From: an uncultured Bacillus sp.
GTDB lineage: Bacteria > Bacillota > Bacilli > Bacillales > Cytobacillaceae
Assembly: GCA_937894355.1 (NCBI GenBank)
Contig: CALCRD010000347.1
Location: 1-16,607 of the forward strand
DNA: 16,607 nucleotides
Direction: 5' to 3'
The notes below the pieces were generated by a model. It ran no database searches. It worked only from the letters and a program-made list of their open reading frames with translations, and had not been told where the DNA came from. The position numbers and the translations under genes are program-made. Of this stretch, positions 1 through 6,962 are shown piece by piece; positions within the stretch are counted from its first letter, which is position 1; each line of letters opens with the position of its first letter.

Positions 1-39
1 CAAATTCCTATTCCTTCTTTAAATGTGCAAAAAAACTAA
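1..39 (+). CDS. 3' tail of an upstream gene (partial)
   Basis: From base 1 a frame is open for 12 codons (QIPIPSLNVQKN) and ends in TAA at 37-39, just before the ribosome binding site of the next gene. It is probably the C-terminus of a preceding gene of the same operon. The piece is too short to assign a family, and chance openness cannot be excluded. Confidence 0.3.
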   Translation, partial: QIPIPSLNVQKN

Positions 40-57
40 TAAGGGAGGGAAAGGACT

Positions 58-750
58 TTGAGCATATTGCCTAATATCGTTGATGTTGCTTTTGAACATA
101 ATCTAACCGTTAATTCAAAAACAGTCGGTAAAAAGGAAGTGCTTTGTAAATGTCCTTTCTGCCTTGAAGATTCAAAACCTAGCAAAATAAAAAGATATTA
201 CTTATCTCTAAATGAAAGTAAGAATATCTTTAAATGCTGGTTCTGTGGTTCTAAAGGTGGTGTGGTTAAATTTATCTCACTGCTAAATGGTTCTCCAGAG
301 AATGAGATAATTGAAAACCTACGAAAAGAAAATGGTTTTAATTATAAAAAGCATCCTGCCGAAAAGTTAAGTACATCTCAACTTAGCATGATTGGCTATC
401 CAAATATTAATTGGGTAAATAATCGAGAATTTGATGTTGAGATATACAAAGCTTTTAGGGATCACGTTCACCAAAAGTGGTTATCCTTTGTTGACCAAGA
501 AAAAGCATTGGCTTATAAACTGGTTTATGGTGGATTCATTAATGGTGACTATAATGGGGCAATTAAAAAGGTAAAAGAAATAGAAAAAAAACTAGATGTT
601 AATATTCTAGATGATGTTTTAAAAACTCTTTCAAAAGATACGAGGACTGATGAGGAATTAGAAATGGAACTATTCGTCTCCGATTTATACGGAAAAGAAC
701 ACCATTTCTTTACTTCTTCTCTCCAGTCCTTAGATATTAATACTCGATAA
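58..750 (+). CDS. CHC2-type zinc-finger (DnaG primase N-terminal-like) protein
   Basis: This 230-residue protein starts at TTG 58, placed 9 nt after a GGGAGG ribosome binding site at 43-48. Residues about 25-78 look like the zinc-binding domain of bacterial primases: CPFC (C32, C35), then KCWFCG (C60, C63), followed by GGVVKFI, which matches the conserved GGDxIxFL turn of DnaG. The usual second ligand, His, is Cys here. The remaining ~150 residues show no TOPRIM catalytic motif, so this is a stand-alone zinc-finger protein and not a full primase. In DnaG this domain reads single-stranded template DNA. An SSB gene follows 15 bp downstream, which supports a DNA replication or transfer role. The domain assignment is good; the exact function is unknown. 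Confidence 0.75.
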   Translation: MSILPNIVDVAFEHNLTVNSKTVGKKEVLCKCPFCLEDSKPSKIKRYYLSLNESKNIFKCWFCGSKGGVVKFISLLNGSPENEIIENLRKENGFNYKKHPAEKLSTSQLSMIGYPNINWVNNREFDVEIYKAFRDHVHQKWLSFVDQEKALAYKLVYGGFINGDYNGAIKKVKEIEKKLDVNILDDVLKTLSKDTRTDEELEMELFVSDLYGKEHHFFTSSLQSLDINTR

Positions 751-765
751 TCGGAGGAATTTGAA

Positions 766-1191
766 ATGAATAACGTAAATTTAATAGGAAGATTAGCAAG
801 AGATGTTGATCTACGATATACGCCCAATGGTAATGCTGCAGCTAGTTTTTCTATTGCAGTTGAAAGAAACTATACAAACCAACAAGGAAAAAGGGATGTT
901 GATTTTATATCTATCATTGCATGGAGAAAATTAGCCGAAAACGTGGCTAACTTTTGTTCTAAAGGCTCACAAGTAGGTGTAACAGGCCGAATCGAAACAA
1001 GGTCCTATGAGAAAGATGGTAAAAAGGTATGGGTAACAGAAGTTGTCGCTCAGGAAATTAAATTTTTATCATCACCTAAAAATAATGAAAATGGACAGAC
1101 AAATAAAGGTCCTAATCAAAATAGTAAAAATGCAAATCCATTTGATCGTTCACAGCCGATTGATATAAGCGACGATGATTTACCATTTTAA
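766..1191 (+). CDS. ssb: Single-stranded DNA-binding protein SSB
   Basis: This 141-residue protein binds and protects single-stranded DNA during replication, repair or conjugal transfer. The N-terminal ~105 residues form a typical OB fold, beginning [20 protein letters not shown] and containing [15 protein letters not shown] and [16 protein letters not shown] short Asn/Gln-rich linker leads to the acidic tail DISDDDLPF, which in the family docks partner proteins such as RecQ, RecG, PriA and primase. GGAGG lies 8 nt before the ATG. It is shorter than the chromosomal Bacillus SsbA (about 170 residues), as expected of plasmid- or phage-borne copies. It sits in a compact operon with the zinc-finger gene upstream and the nuclease gene downstream. 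Confidence 0.96.
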   Translation: MNNVNLIGRLARDVDLRYTPNGNAAASFSIAVERNYTNQQGKRDVDFISIIAWRKLAENVANFCSKGSQVGVTGRIETRSYEKDGKKVWVTEVVAQEIKFLSSPKNNENGQTNKGPNQNSKNANPFDRSQPIDISDDDLPF

Positions 1192-1204
1192 TAGGTAAAA
1201 CATT

Positions 1205-1933
1205 ATGATATTTTCATATTCTAGGTTGTCGCTATATCAAATATGTCCCAAACGGTTTTATTATAAATACATTCTTAAATTAGAAGATAGTACCATAACA
1301 AAACCTTTGGCACTCGGTAAAGCTGTTCACAAATCGATTGAAGCCATTATTAATGGATTGCCTTTAAAAGAAGCAGTATTTGAGGGATATTCAGTGTGTG
1401 ATTTTCATCCGGAAGTTTCGATTAATGAAATAGCCGAATTGGTGAGAAGAGCACCTGTAACTAAAAACATGGGGGAAACGGAATTTTATTTTCGTATCCC
1501 TCTTTTTAATTCTCCGAATGCTCCCAAAATACAAGGATATATTGACCTCGTACAAGGGAATAGGTTGAAAGATTGGAAAACAAACTGGAAGTCCTATGGT
1601 GTAAATGAGAATCACCAAGTCGGTATTTATGCCTGGGCTTTATCAAAATTAAAAGGTTATGAAATGGTTGAAGGAAGTTTATATTTCTTACGATTTAAGC
1701 AAGAAAGTAAATATTTCTTTGATGAAAACGATATGAATCAATCGAGACTATGGGCTTTAAAGCTAGCAAATGAAATTAATTTCAAGCGTGAAATGTTAGA
1801 TATATGCCCTGAAAAAGCGAATGATTTATTTTTAATTAAACCTTCCAGTGCATGTTCATATTGTCCATTTGCATTCGAGTGTTATTTAGACAATCAAATG
1901 GATATGAAACGGAGAGTGGAGATCAATGATTAA
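1205..1933 (+). CDS. PD-(D/E)XK nuclease, RecB/Cas4-like, with Fe-S cysteine signature
   Basis: The 242-residue product carries the RecB-type nuclease motifs in order: the opening SYSRLSLYQICPKRFYY, GKAVH with H42, GYIDLV with D114, LKDWKT with D123 and K125 (a D-x-K version of E-x-K), and HQVGIYAW with Q138 and Y142. Four cysteines, C14 near the N-terminus and C217, C220 and C226 at the end (CSYCPFAFEC), match the split 4Fe-4S signature of Cas4, AddB and related exonucleases. The predicted role is Fe-S-containing 5' or 3' single-strand exonuclease or endonuclease action in recombination or replication. No cas genes or CRISPR repeats are nearby, so it is a phage- or plasmid-type RecB-family nuclease and not a CRISPR adaptation protein. 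Its ribosome binding site is weak, suggesting translation partly coupled to ssb 13 bp upstream. Confidence 0.85.
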   Translation: MIFSYSRLSLYQICPKRFYYKYILKLEDSTITKPLALGKAVHKSIEAIINGLPLKEAVFEGYSVCDFHPEVSINEIAELVRRAPVTKNMGETEFYFRIPLFNSPNAPKIQGYIDLVQGNRLKDWKTNWKSYGVNENHQVGIYAWALSKLKGYEMVEGSLYFLRFKQESKYFFDENDMNQSRLWALKLANEINFKREMLDICPEKANDLFLIKPSSACSYCPFAFECYLDNQMDMKRRVEIND

Positions 1934-2246
1934 AACAATGGATTTGAACAGCATTAAAAACAGTATCCAGAGAAGGAAAGAACAGTTTCAACGTGTGGGA
2001 GTGGAAAAGGCATATGTCTCCTACGTTGATCCAAGAAGTTCTAAATTAAATTTAAATTCTAAAGCCTGCCTATCTTATGAAAATGGGGAATTTCTTCTCC
2101 TTACTTCATTTAGCTATAAGGTTTTAAAACTTGATGATATTATCGTTCACTCCATTCTTAATAAAATTAAGAATGGAGATTATGAAGTAATTTGCATTAG
2201 AACGGTATATAAAAATTTTAGTGGGTTTAACCCAAGGAGAGTGTAA
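1926..2246 (+). CDS. Hypothetical protein
   Basis: This 106-residue protein has no family that I recognise. Its ATG overlaps the end of the nuclease gene by 8 bp, and GGAGAGTGGAG just upstream is a good ribosome binding site, so it is a co-translated operon member. The N-terminus is basic and helical (SIKNSIQRRKEQFQRVG); the rest alternates beta-like and polar segments. There are no cysteines paired as a zinc site and no membrane segment. A second in-frame ATG four codons later is possible. The overlap with a nuclease gene suggests, without proving, a role in the same DNA-processing pathway. Confidence 0.7.
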   Translation: MIKTMDLNSIKNSIQRRKEQFQRVGVEKAYVSYVDPRSSKLNLNSKACLSYENGEFLLLTSFSYKVLKLDDIIVHSILNKIKNGDYEVICIRTVYKNFSGFNPRRV

Positions 2247-2247
2247 A

Positions 2248-2616
2248 ATGACAAATATTCATTTGCTAAATAAAGAATTGACTACGATGGATGAAGCGAT
2301 TGCGATTGCAAATGAAATCGTTCGCATTGAAGCAGCAGCAAAAACAATGAAAGAGCAGCTTAAAGTATTCGTTGATGCAAACGGTTCTGTTGAGGCTGGA
2401 GATCAAATATGGGGCTATTCTGAAAGTGTATCTTGGAAGTTTAAAGATACTTCACTTAAAGAATTAGTAACGATGATGGCCCTGGAAGGTCACAATGCCT
2501 GGGAATTGTTGTCATTGTCTTCTACAAACCTTAAAAAGCTTGGATGGCAAGAGGATTTCCTTTCTAATTATGGGAAGAAATCAGTTTCAAAACGCTTCAG
2601 TTCTAAAAAGAAATAA
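2248..2616 (+). CDS. Hypothetical phage/plasmid-type protein
   Basis: The 122-residue protein starts at ATG 2248, 6 nt after AAGGAGAG. An in-frame GTG at 2221 lies inside the previous gene without a ribosome binding site and is rejected. The N-terminal ~45 residues (DEAIAIANEIVRIEAAAKTMKEQ) look helical. Then comes a compact part with AGDQIWGYSES, SWKFKDTSLKELV and WELLSLSSTNLKKLGW, ending in a basic tail KRFSSKKK. From memory this layout resembles small proteins encoded in phage and plasmid recombination modules, but I cannot name a family. It is the last gene of the first transcription unit, directly before a strong terminator. Confidence 0.72.
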   Translation: MTNIHLLNKELTTMDEAIAIANEIVRIEAAAKTMKEQLKVFVDANGSVEAGDQIWGYSESVSWKFKDTSLKELVTMMALEGHNAWELLSLSSTNLKKLGWQEDFLSNYGKKSVSKRFSSKKK

Positions 2617-2628
2617 TTTGAGATTGGT

Positions 2629-2668
2629 AAGATAGGTTGCAATTCTGTAACCTATCTTTTTATTTATT
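2629..2668 (+). terminator. Rho-independent terminator
   Basis: A perfect 10-bp stem (AAGATAGGTT with AACCTATCTT), extended by G-T, C-G and A-T pairs to a four-base loop, is followed by TTTATTTATT. It closes the unit 58-2616. Confidence 0.88.
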
Positions 2669-2692
2669 AAAACCTATAGGGAGTGGAGACGG

Positions 2693-3091
2693 TTGAACAA
2701 AAAAACGCCTAATAAAAAAGAAATGATGAAAGTACTAACACTCGGTTTTAATTTCGAAAGTAAGAGAATTGAAACTGAAATTGTTGAATTTGAAAAAAAT
2801 GAAAGCAATTTAAAAGACTATTACCGTATTATTGGCTGCGACTGCATTGATATTGTTAATTATAGTCAAGAGATTGCCATTGTCGTAGATGATGAAGGGC
2901 TCTTAAAGAGTGATAATCCTGTTTTTGAGCTGTTAAACATCAACGGTAATTCATTACAGTTAGCAGGGAAACTAGTCTTTACTAAAAATTATTATGGGGA
3001 AGATGGTATATCCCAAGTAGGTTTATGTTTAGGGGACCTAGTTGAATTATTGGTAAATTTAAAAATTAGAGTGATTGGGGTAACTGTATAA
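2693..3091 (+). CDS. DUF3846 domain protein
   Basis: The 132-residue product starts at TTG 2693 behind GGGAGTGGAG. Residues about 42-130 match the DUF3846 pattern known from plasmids and phages: YYRIIGCDCIDIVNY, then IAIVVDDEGLLKSDNPVF, then LQLAGKLVFTKN. The family has no established biochemical function that I know of. The N-terminal lysine-rich stretch may contact nucleic acid, which is inference. The stop codon overlaps the start of the methyltransferase gene (TAATG), so the two are translationally coupled. It begins a new unit just after the terminator. Confidence 0.72.
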   Translation: MNKKTPNKKEMMKVLTLGFNFESKRIETEIVEFEKNESNLKDYYRIIGCDCIDIVNYSQEIAIVVDDEGLLKSDNPVFELLNINGNSLQLAGKLVFTKNYYGEDGISQVGLCLGDLVELLVNLKIRVIGVTV

Positions 3092-3972
3092 TGCAATCAA
3101 TAATCAGTTATCCAAATCGCGGATCGTGGGGCAATTCATCTTATAGAGGGAATTGTTCTGGCCATGTAATTAAAGACTTATTACAGCAGTTTTTTCCTAA
3201 TTCAAAACCTAAAAAATTTATTGAAGTTTTTTCAGGTGGAGGTACGGGAGAAGATGTAGCAAGGGAATTAGGCATTAAAAATAGTGTCCATTTGGACCTT
3301 AATAATGGTTGGAACTGCTTAAAGGAAAGCATACCAGTCGGTAGTGATTTCACATTTAGTCATCCTCCGTATTGGGATATAATTCGCTATGAATTTCAAA
3401 GGGGAGCTTATGATCCAGATGATTTATCTAATGTCATGAGCTACGAAGAATTTATTGAAAAATTAGATAGAGTTAATGCCAAAATTTACACATCTTTAGT
3501 TAACGGAGGCAGACACGCCTTTTTAGTTGGTGATGTGAGAAAGCAAGGCAAATATTATTCAATCATTAAAGATATGACTTGGTTCGGAGATTTGGAGAGC
3601 CATATTATTAAAGCCCAACATAACTGTCTATCCAGTAACAAGACATATGCCAATAATAACTTTATTCCGATTGTTCACGAGCATCTACTTGTGTTCAGGA
3701 AGAATCAAGTTTGGCAGGTCGAACTAAAAAGGACTGAAGTGAAAAGCTTTGATCTGAGGCAGTTTAACCACATTACATGGCGAGATTTAATTCAAGGGGC
3801 TATGGAATGGTTAGGCGGTAAGGCTAGTCTTGATCAAATTTACAAGGTCATAGAGGGTAGCAAGAAAACAGTTAAAAACAATTTTTGGAAAGAAAAAATC
3901 AGGCAAACTCTACAGCAGCATAGCAATTTTGTTTCAGTTGAAAGAGGAACCTGGGAGCTAAGTATCTGTTAA
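3091..3972 (+). CDS. DNA methyltransferase with C-terminal winged-helix-like region
   Basis: This 293-residue protein has the SAM-binding motif I as FIEVFSGGGTG (43-53), an acidic motif II position at HLDL (D69), and the catalytic motif IV as SHPPYW (90-95). That order, motif I before IV, places it among amino-methyltransferases that modify adenine N6 or cytosine N4. Motif IV has His where Asp, Asn or Ser usually precedes PPY. The opening region contains RGSWGNSSYRGNCSG. Residues about 228-293 (TWRDLIQGAMEWLGG ... KKTVKNNFWKEKIRQ ... GTWEL) look like a winged-helix or HARE-HTH-like DNA-binding domain. No restriction gene adjoins, so it is probably an orphan plasmid or phage methylase. A decayed copy of its 3' end lies at 12779-13037. 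Confidence 0.82.
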   Translation: MQSIISYPNRGSWGNSSYRGNCSGHVIKDLLQQFFPNSKPKKFIEVFSGGGTGEDVARELGIKNSVHLDLNNGWNCLKESIPVGSDFTFSHPPYWDIIRYEFQRGAYDPDDLSNVMSYEEFIEKLDRVNAKIYTSLVNGGRHAFLVGDVRKQGKYYSIIKDMTWFGDLESHIIKAQHNCLSSNKTYANNNFIPIVHEHLLVFRKNQVWQVELKRTEVKSFDLRQFNHITWRDLIQGAMEWLGGKASLDQIYKVIEGSKKTVKNNFWKEKIRQTLQQHSNFVSVERGTWELSIC

Positions 3973-4025
3973 TCAAACGATTGAAAAAAATCCAGTGATT
4001 AAAACTGTTAAGGAGAGTCGGAAAA

Positions 4026-4298
4026 ATGAAATTAGAACTTATGAATTATAGTTTTTCAACCAACGAATCTGAAATAAAGAGCATCCTATTAAACGCACAA
4101 GTTGGGACAATATCTTCTAATTCAGCACTACCACCAATCATTGTACAAAATAGTGATATCGCTCTATTTTTTCAGGAAGTTAGGCGGGATGACAAAGTAA
4201 TCAAAAAGGCGAAAGAAAGAATCCAGCAGTTGGAAAAAGAAATCCAACAGTTAAAAAATGAAAGAATCGAACGGTTAGATAGAAAATTGGATTTATAG
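4026..4298 (+). CDS. Hypothetical protein with C-terminal coiled coil
   Basis: This 90-residue protein begins at ATG 4026, 9 nt after AAGGAGAG. The first ~55 residues are polar and unrecognised. Residues about 56-88 (DDKVIKKAKERIQQLEKEI ...) form a strongly charged heptad-like coiled coil, so it probably oligomerises or binds a partner. It follows the methyltransferase gene by 53 bp on the same strand with no terminator between, so it is likely co-transcribed. Function unknown. Confidence 0.65.
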   Translation: MKLELMNYSFSTNESEIKSILLNAQVGTISSNSALPPIIVQNSDIALFFQEVRRDDKVIKKAKERIQQLEKEIQQLKNERIERLDRKLDL

Positions 4299-4435
4299 AC
4301 AATGAATTTAAAAAGACACGTTTGTTACTAATAACAGAAGAAGAACTGAATGATGTGGTTTAGGGAGTTGTTTGTTGGCTAGATGAAACACTTCCGGCAG
4401 CTATAAGTGATTCTGTTAGTTTTGCTAAAAAATAA
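4283..4435 (+). pseudogene. Possible decayed small gene with in-frame TAG
   Basis: After the coiled-coil gene one frame reads KIGFIDNEFKKTRLLLITEE..., meets TAG at 4361-4363, and continues in the same frame as GVVCWLDETLPAAISDSV... to TAA at 4433-4435. Composition on both sides of the stop looks coding. No ATG or convincing ribosome binding site was seen. It could be a small gene lost to a nonsense mutation, or chance. Confidence 0.3.
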
Positions 4436-4455
4436 AAATCCGAAGGTGATTTTTA

Positions 4456-4683
4456 ATGGTAAATAAAAATATTGTTCAGTTGGAACGATTTAGGGCTGAA
4501 AAAAAGAAAGAATCATTGAAGATGAATGATTTAAAAAAGCTTCAGATAGGATATTTCGCTCCGGATTCTAATGACTTGGTGGCAATCATTGTCCATTTAA
4601 CCCGATTTCAAGAAATAACAAAACGGGTTGTGGGTGAAGAAATCTATGAAGTTATAGAAAATGAGTTGGAAAAGGAAGATTAA
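4456..4683 (+). CDS. Small hypothetical protein
   Basis: The 75-residue product starts at ATG 4456 after GAAGGTGAT, a fair ribosome binding site. The N-terminal half is basic (LERFRAEKKKESLK); the second half holds a hydrophobic strand (LVAIIVHLTRF) and ends in an acidic helix (YEVIENELEKED). There are no metal-binding or catalytic motifs. A terminator begins 11 bp after the stop, so this is the last gene of its unit. Family not recognised. Confidence 0.62.
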   Translation: MVNKNIVQLERFRAEKKKESLKMNDLKKLQIGYFAPDSNDLVAIIVHLTRFQEITKRVVGEEIYEVIENELEKED

Positions 4684-4694
4684 AAATTAGTGAT

Positions 4695-4727
4695 AGAGGC
4701 TTTCCCTTATATGGGGGAGTCTCTTTT
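4695..4727 (+). terminator. Rho-independent terminator
   Basis: AGAGGCTTTCCC and GGGGGAGTCTCT form a 12-bp stem with three G-T wobbles around a TTATAT loop, followed by TTT. A related hairpin recurs at 5523-5558 ahead of the paralogous small gene. Confidence 0.75.
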
Positions 4728-4746
4728 ACATGGAAGGATGGTTAAT

Positions 4747-5508
4747 ATGATAAAAAAATGTAGTTGTTGTTCAACAAAGAATGAAAATATTAAGGAATAT
4801 AAGAATGCTTTCCAAAATACGGTTTTTAATCTGTGTGAGGATTGCTATGAACACGTTAACTGGTTTCCAAATGCTGAATCCTCTGTATATAAGAATATTT
4901 TTACAGCATTTGACTATTATAAAACTTTAAGTAAGGAAGAATTTCAAATTGCTGATTTTGAAAAAATTTTCCCTGATGAAATGTCAATAAAAGAAAGACT
5001 TTCACTCCTAGAGGAAAAGATTAGTATTGTCCAGGATTACTTGTGTAATAAATATGGTGTAAATCCAGACTATTCCATGGACACATACTATTTTTCACCG
5101 CATACAAATATATCAGGTTTTGTTGAAGATGGATTTCTATTATGTGGGAGTCTTATTCATCAGTATGATAATGAAGGTTCAGATAGTTCGGAGGATTGTT
5201 ATTCAGTTTTTGTTGATCCTTTCAATGAACATTTAATAATAATCGAGGGAAATTATCATTTATCAGTAGAGGACTTCTCCATTTACGACCATATACCTTT
5301 GATAGAGATCCTAAAAGATGAAATCATAAGTGATTTGAAAACTGAAAATCACCTACGAGTTGATATTTGGTCATGTAATGCTTGTGACCGCCCAATCATT
5401 TTCGAGGCATCAGATGTTGAAGCCCATATGGAACATTGTCCATACTGCGGTTGTTGGTCTGCTCATATTGAGTATTCACACTCGGGGCATATCGTAAACG
5501 ATAAATAA
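4747..5508 (+). CDS. Two-zinc-motif hypothetical protein
   Basis: This 253-residue protein has no family that I recognise. ATG 4747 is chosen because GGAAGGA lies 8 nt before it; the in-frame GTG 4690 would put the start inside the preceding terminator. The N-terminus has a zinc-ribbon-like pattern, CSCC (C5, C8) with CEDC (C30, C33). The C-terminus has a second, SCNAC (C210, C213) with CPYCG (C231, C234), ending SHSGHIVNDK. The middle ~170 residues are acidic and include FFSP-, SGFVEDG- and FVDPFNEHLIIIEG-like strands. Both zinc ends, but not the middle, recur as separate ORFs at 5586-5735 and 5782-5937. A structural or nucleic-acid-binding role is inferred from the zinc motifs only. Confidence 0.72.
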   Translation: MIKKCSCCSTKNENIKEYKNAFQNTVFNLCEDCYEHVNWFPNAESSVYKNIFTAFDYYKTLSKEEFQIADFEKIFPDEMSIKERLSLLEEKISIVQDYLCNKYGVNPDYSMDTYYFSPHTNISGFVEDGFLLCGSLIHQYDNEGSDSSEDCYSVFVDPFNEHLIIIEGNYHLSVEDFSIYDHIPLIEILKDEIISDLKTENHLRVDIWSCNACDRPIIFEASDVEAHMEHCPYCGCWSAHIEYSHSGHIVNDK

Positions 5509-5522
5509 AAATCAAAGTGAAG

Positions 5523-5558
5523 AAGGGGCTCTCCTATTTTATTGCGGAGTCTCTTTTT
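5523..5558 (+). terminator. Probable rho-independent terminator
   Basis: AAGGGGCTC pairs with GAGTCTCTT (9 bp, three wobbles) around a loop of about 15 nt, followed by a T-run. It resembles the hairpin at 4695-4727 in sequence and in position before a zinc-motif gene, and both copies are followed by AAGGATGGTTAATATGA. Confidence 0.55.
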
Positions 5559-5585
5559 CTATAAAAATAGAAAAGGATGGTTAAT

Positions 5586-5735
5586 ATGACTAAAACTTGT
5601 AGCTGTTGCTTAACTACAACTGGCGAGATTAAGGAGTATACCGCAATCGGGAAATCGGGAGCTAGTTACAATCTGTGTGAGGATTGCTATTACCATGTTA
5701 ACGGATGGACTAAAGCCGATTTTGAAGAGGATTGA
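5586..5735 (+). CDS. Small zinc-motif protein, paralogue of the N-terminus of the 4747 gene
   Basis: The 49-codon ORF starts at ATG 5586 in AAGGATGGTTAATATGA, the same leader as the gene at 4747. It encodes TKTCSCCL ... YNLCEDCYYHVNGW with C5, C8, C31 and C34, aligning residue for residue with the N-terminal zinc motif of that protein. The 18-base stretch CTGTGTGAGGATTGCTAT is identical in both. It stops at TGA after DFEED. Past the TGA the same frame still reads protein-like text (ARQEYYKQQKERC), so this may be a truncated gene and not a designed small protein. It may be a functional single-zinc protein or the first half of a broken paralogue. Confidence 0.5.
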   Translation: MTKTCSCCLTTTGEIKEYTAIGKSGASYNLCEDCYYHVNGWTKADFEED

Positions 5736-5781
5736 GCTCGTCAGGAATATTATAAACAGCAAAAAGAAAGGTGTTCTGAAA

Positions 5782-5937
5782 ATGCTAAAAATGTTAAGAG
5801 TTGATATTTTATCTTGTAATGGTTGTGGTCGTGCAATCGTTGTTGAAGAAAATGAAATTATTGAAATTTGTCCCTATAAAGATTGCGCTTCAGAGGATTT
5901 TGATTATTCTCATTCGGGCCAAGTTTTAAATGATTAA
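5782..5937 (+). CDS. Small zinc-motif protein, paralogue of the C-terminus of the 4747 gene
   Basis: The 51-residue ORF from ATG 5782 has AAAGGTG 8 nt upstream. It contains LRVDILSCNGCGRAI, then CPYKDC, and ends YSHSGQVLND, closely matching the last ~50 residues of the 253-residue protein (LRVDIWSCNACDRPI, CPYCGC, YSHSGHIVND). The second pair is spaced CxxxxC instead of CxxC. The frame is open upstream to GTG 5677 but overlaps the preceding ORF there, so the internal ATG is preferred. It is either an independent zinc-ribbon protein or the separated tail of a duplicated gene that lost its middle. Confidence 0.55.
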   Translation: MLKMLRVDILSCNGCGRAIVVEENEIIEICPYKDCASEDFDYSHSGQVLND

Positions 5938-5940
5938 ATA

Positions 5941-5973
5941 AAAAGGAGTTTTAAAATATGAGAGATTATCTAA
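5941..5973 (+). repeat. Leader repeat, copy 1
   Basis: These 33 bp, holding the ribosome binding site and first codons of the coiled-coil gene, match 6648-6680 at 31 positions. The differences are the G of the ATG start (A in copy 2) and one C/T. Confidence 0.85.
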
Positions 5974-6641
5974 TGCGTTTATTCAGTTTATTCAATAGAA
6001 AACAAGTAATGCAATTAGAAAATGAAATTGAGGTATTAGTAACAAAAGTTATCCAATTATCAAGGGAAAATGCAGTAACAATGACACTGGATAACCGTTT
6101 AATCATGGAAAAAGAGAGTGTAATTGAAGAATTAGAAGGACAAATTACTGATTTAAAGAATGATTTTAATGATTTATTAACTGAAAAGAACATTCTTCAA
6201 AACAGCCTTACTAGGATTACTAGGTTACTGGATATTGAGTATAAAAAAAAATCCAGAGAATTTTATGTTTTTAGGACTAAACAGATTCCTTATAAGGGAA
6301 TTCAAAGTGTTGATGAATTAAGAAATGAACTCCTTATAAACGTAAAAATTCAAAGTGAGGAAGATTTTACAGGATGGAGTCCTGGAGAATATACAATAGA
6401 AAATGTCGCTGAGTTTCGTAAGAAATATAGGCAATTAGAAAATGAAATTAAGAATGGTAGCCTTGATAAAATCAAAGAAATCATGAAAAGAGAAAGATTT
6501 CTTTTAACATGGATAAATCCAATACAAATTACTGATGAAGATTTTGAAATTGAAGATAGCCCTATATTTTTTGATCTAGAAAGTCTAGTTAATCTTGATT
6601 TAATCATAAAGGAGCTTCAAGGAAACCAATTAATTCTTTGA
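5958..6641 (+). CDS. Coiled-coil hypothetical protein
   Basis: This 227-residue protein starts at ATG 5958 with AAAAGGAG 9 nt upstream. Residues about 15-97 form a long heptad-rich helix (LENEIEVLVTKVIQLSREN, IEELEGQITDLKNDF, LLTEKNILQNSLTRI), so a dimeric coiled coil is likely. The C-terminal ~130 residues are mixed and acidic (GWSPGEYTIENVAEF, ITDEDFEIEDSPIFF) and match no family I know. There is no transmembrane segment or enzyme motif. Its ribosome binding site and first codons are repeated just downstream at 6648-6680. Confidence 0.7.
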   Translation: MRDYLMRLFSLFNRKQVMQLENEIEVLVTKVIQLSRENAVTMTLDNRLIMEKESVIEELEGQITDLKNDFNDLLTEKNILQNSLTRITRLLDIEYKKKSREFYVFRTKQIPYKGIQSVDELRNELLINVKIQSEEDFTGWSPGEYTIENVAEFRKKYRQLENEIKNGSLDKIKEIMKRERFLLTWINPIQITDEDFEIEDSPIFFDLESLVNLDLIIKELQGNQLIL

Positions 6642-6647
6642 AAATTT

Positions 6648-6680
6648 AAAAGGAGTTTTAAAATATAAGAGATTATTTAA
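6648..6680 (+). repeat. Leader repeat, copy 2, with ATG changed to ATA
   Basis: This is the second copy of the 33-bp leader of the coiled-coil gene. The ribosome binding site is intact but the start codon position reads ATA at 6665-6667. Confidence 0.85.
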
Positions 6681-6894
6681 ATAAATTAAATTGGGATGAA
6701 TGTGAGCTACATATGGCATTTAATGATAATTTGGTGCCTGAAAGTGGATTTTGTATTGAGAACTGTAAGTACGCTTTCAGTTTAGGAGGGAGAAATTTTT
6801 CCGAAGAATAAATCCAAAATGTTAATGATTTGGGTTTACCCATTGAGCATTCATTGACAAGATAACCTTTTGAATATAAAATAATAGTAACAGA
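6665..6894 (+). pseudogene. Gene remnant with lost start codon and in-frame stops
   Basis: Starting at the ATA of the duplicated leader, the frame reads IRDYLNKLNWDECELHMAFN ... PESGFCIENCKYAFSLGG to TAA at 6809-6811. It continues as IQNVNDLGLPIEHSLTR to TAA at 6863-6865, then as PFEYKIIVTEPTTP into a terminator. Only the first five residues (RDYL and the start position) match the coiled-coil protein, so the leader was duplicated but the body differs. The natural-looking amino-acid text across both stops suggests a former gene of about 75 codons. An ATA or non-canonical start for a 48-residue peptide is possible but unlikely. Confidence 0.5.
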
Positions 6895-6946
6895 ACCCAC
6901 CACGCCTCTTAACAATGCGGACCCAGGTGGGTCATTTTTTGTTTTT
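6895..6946 (+). terminator. Rho-independent terminator
   Basis: ACCCACC (6895-6901) pairs with GGTGGGT (6926-6932) around a 24-nt loop, followed after CA by a T-rich run. It ends the remnant and unit upstream of the Abi gene. Confidence 0.7.
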
Positions 6947-6962
6947 AAGGGGAAATGCTTAA

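Noticed and set aside
1205..1933. Cas4 of a CRISPR system
   Set aside because: No CRISPR repeats or other cas genes are in the window, so the neutral RecB/Cas4-like nuclease call is used.
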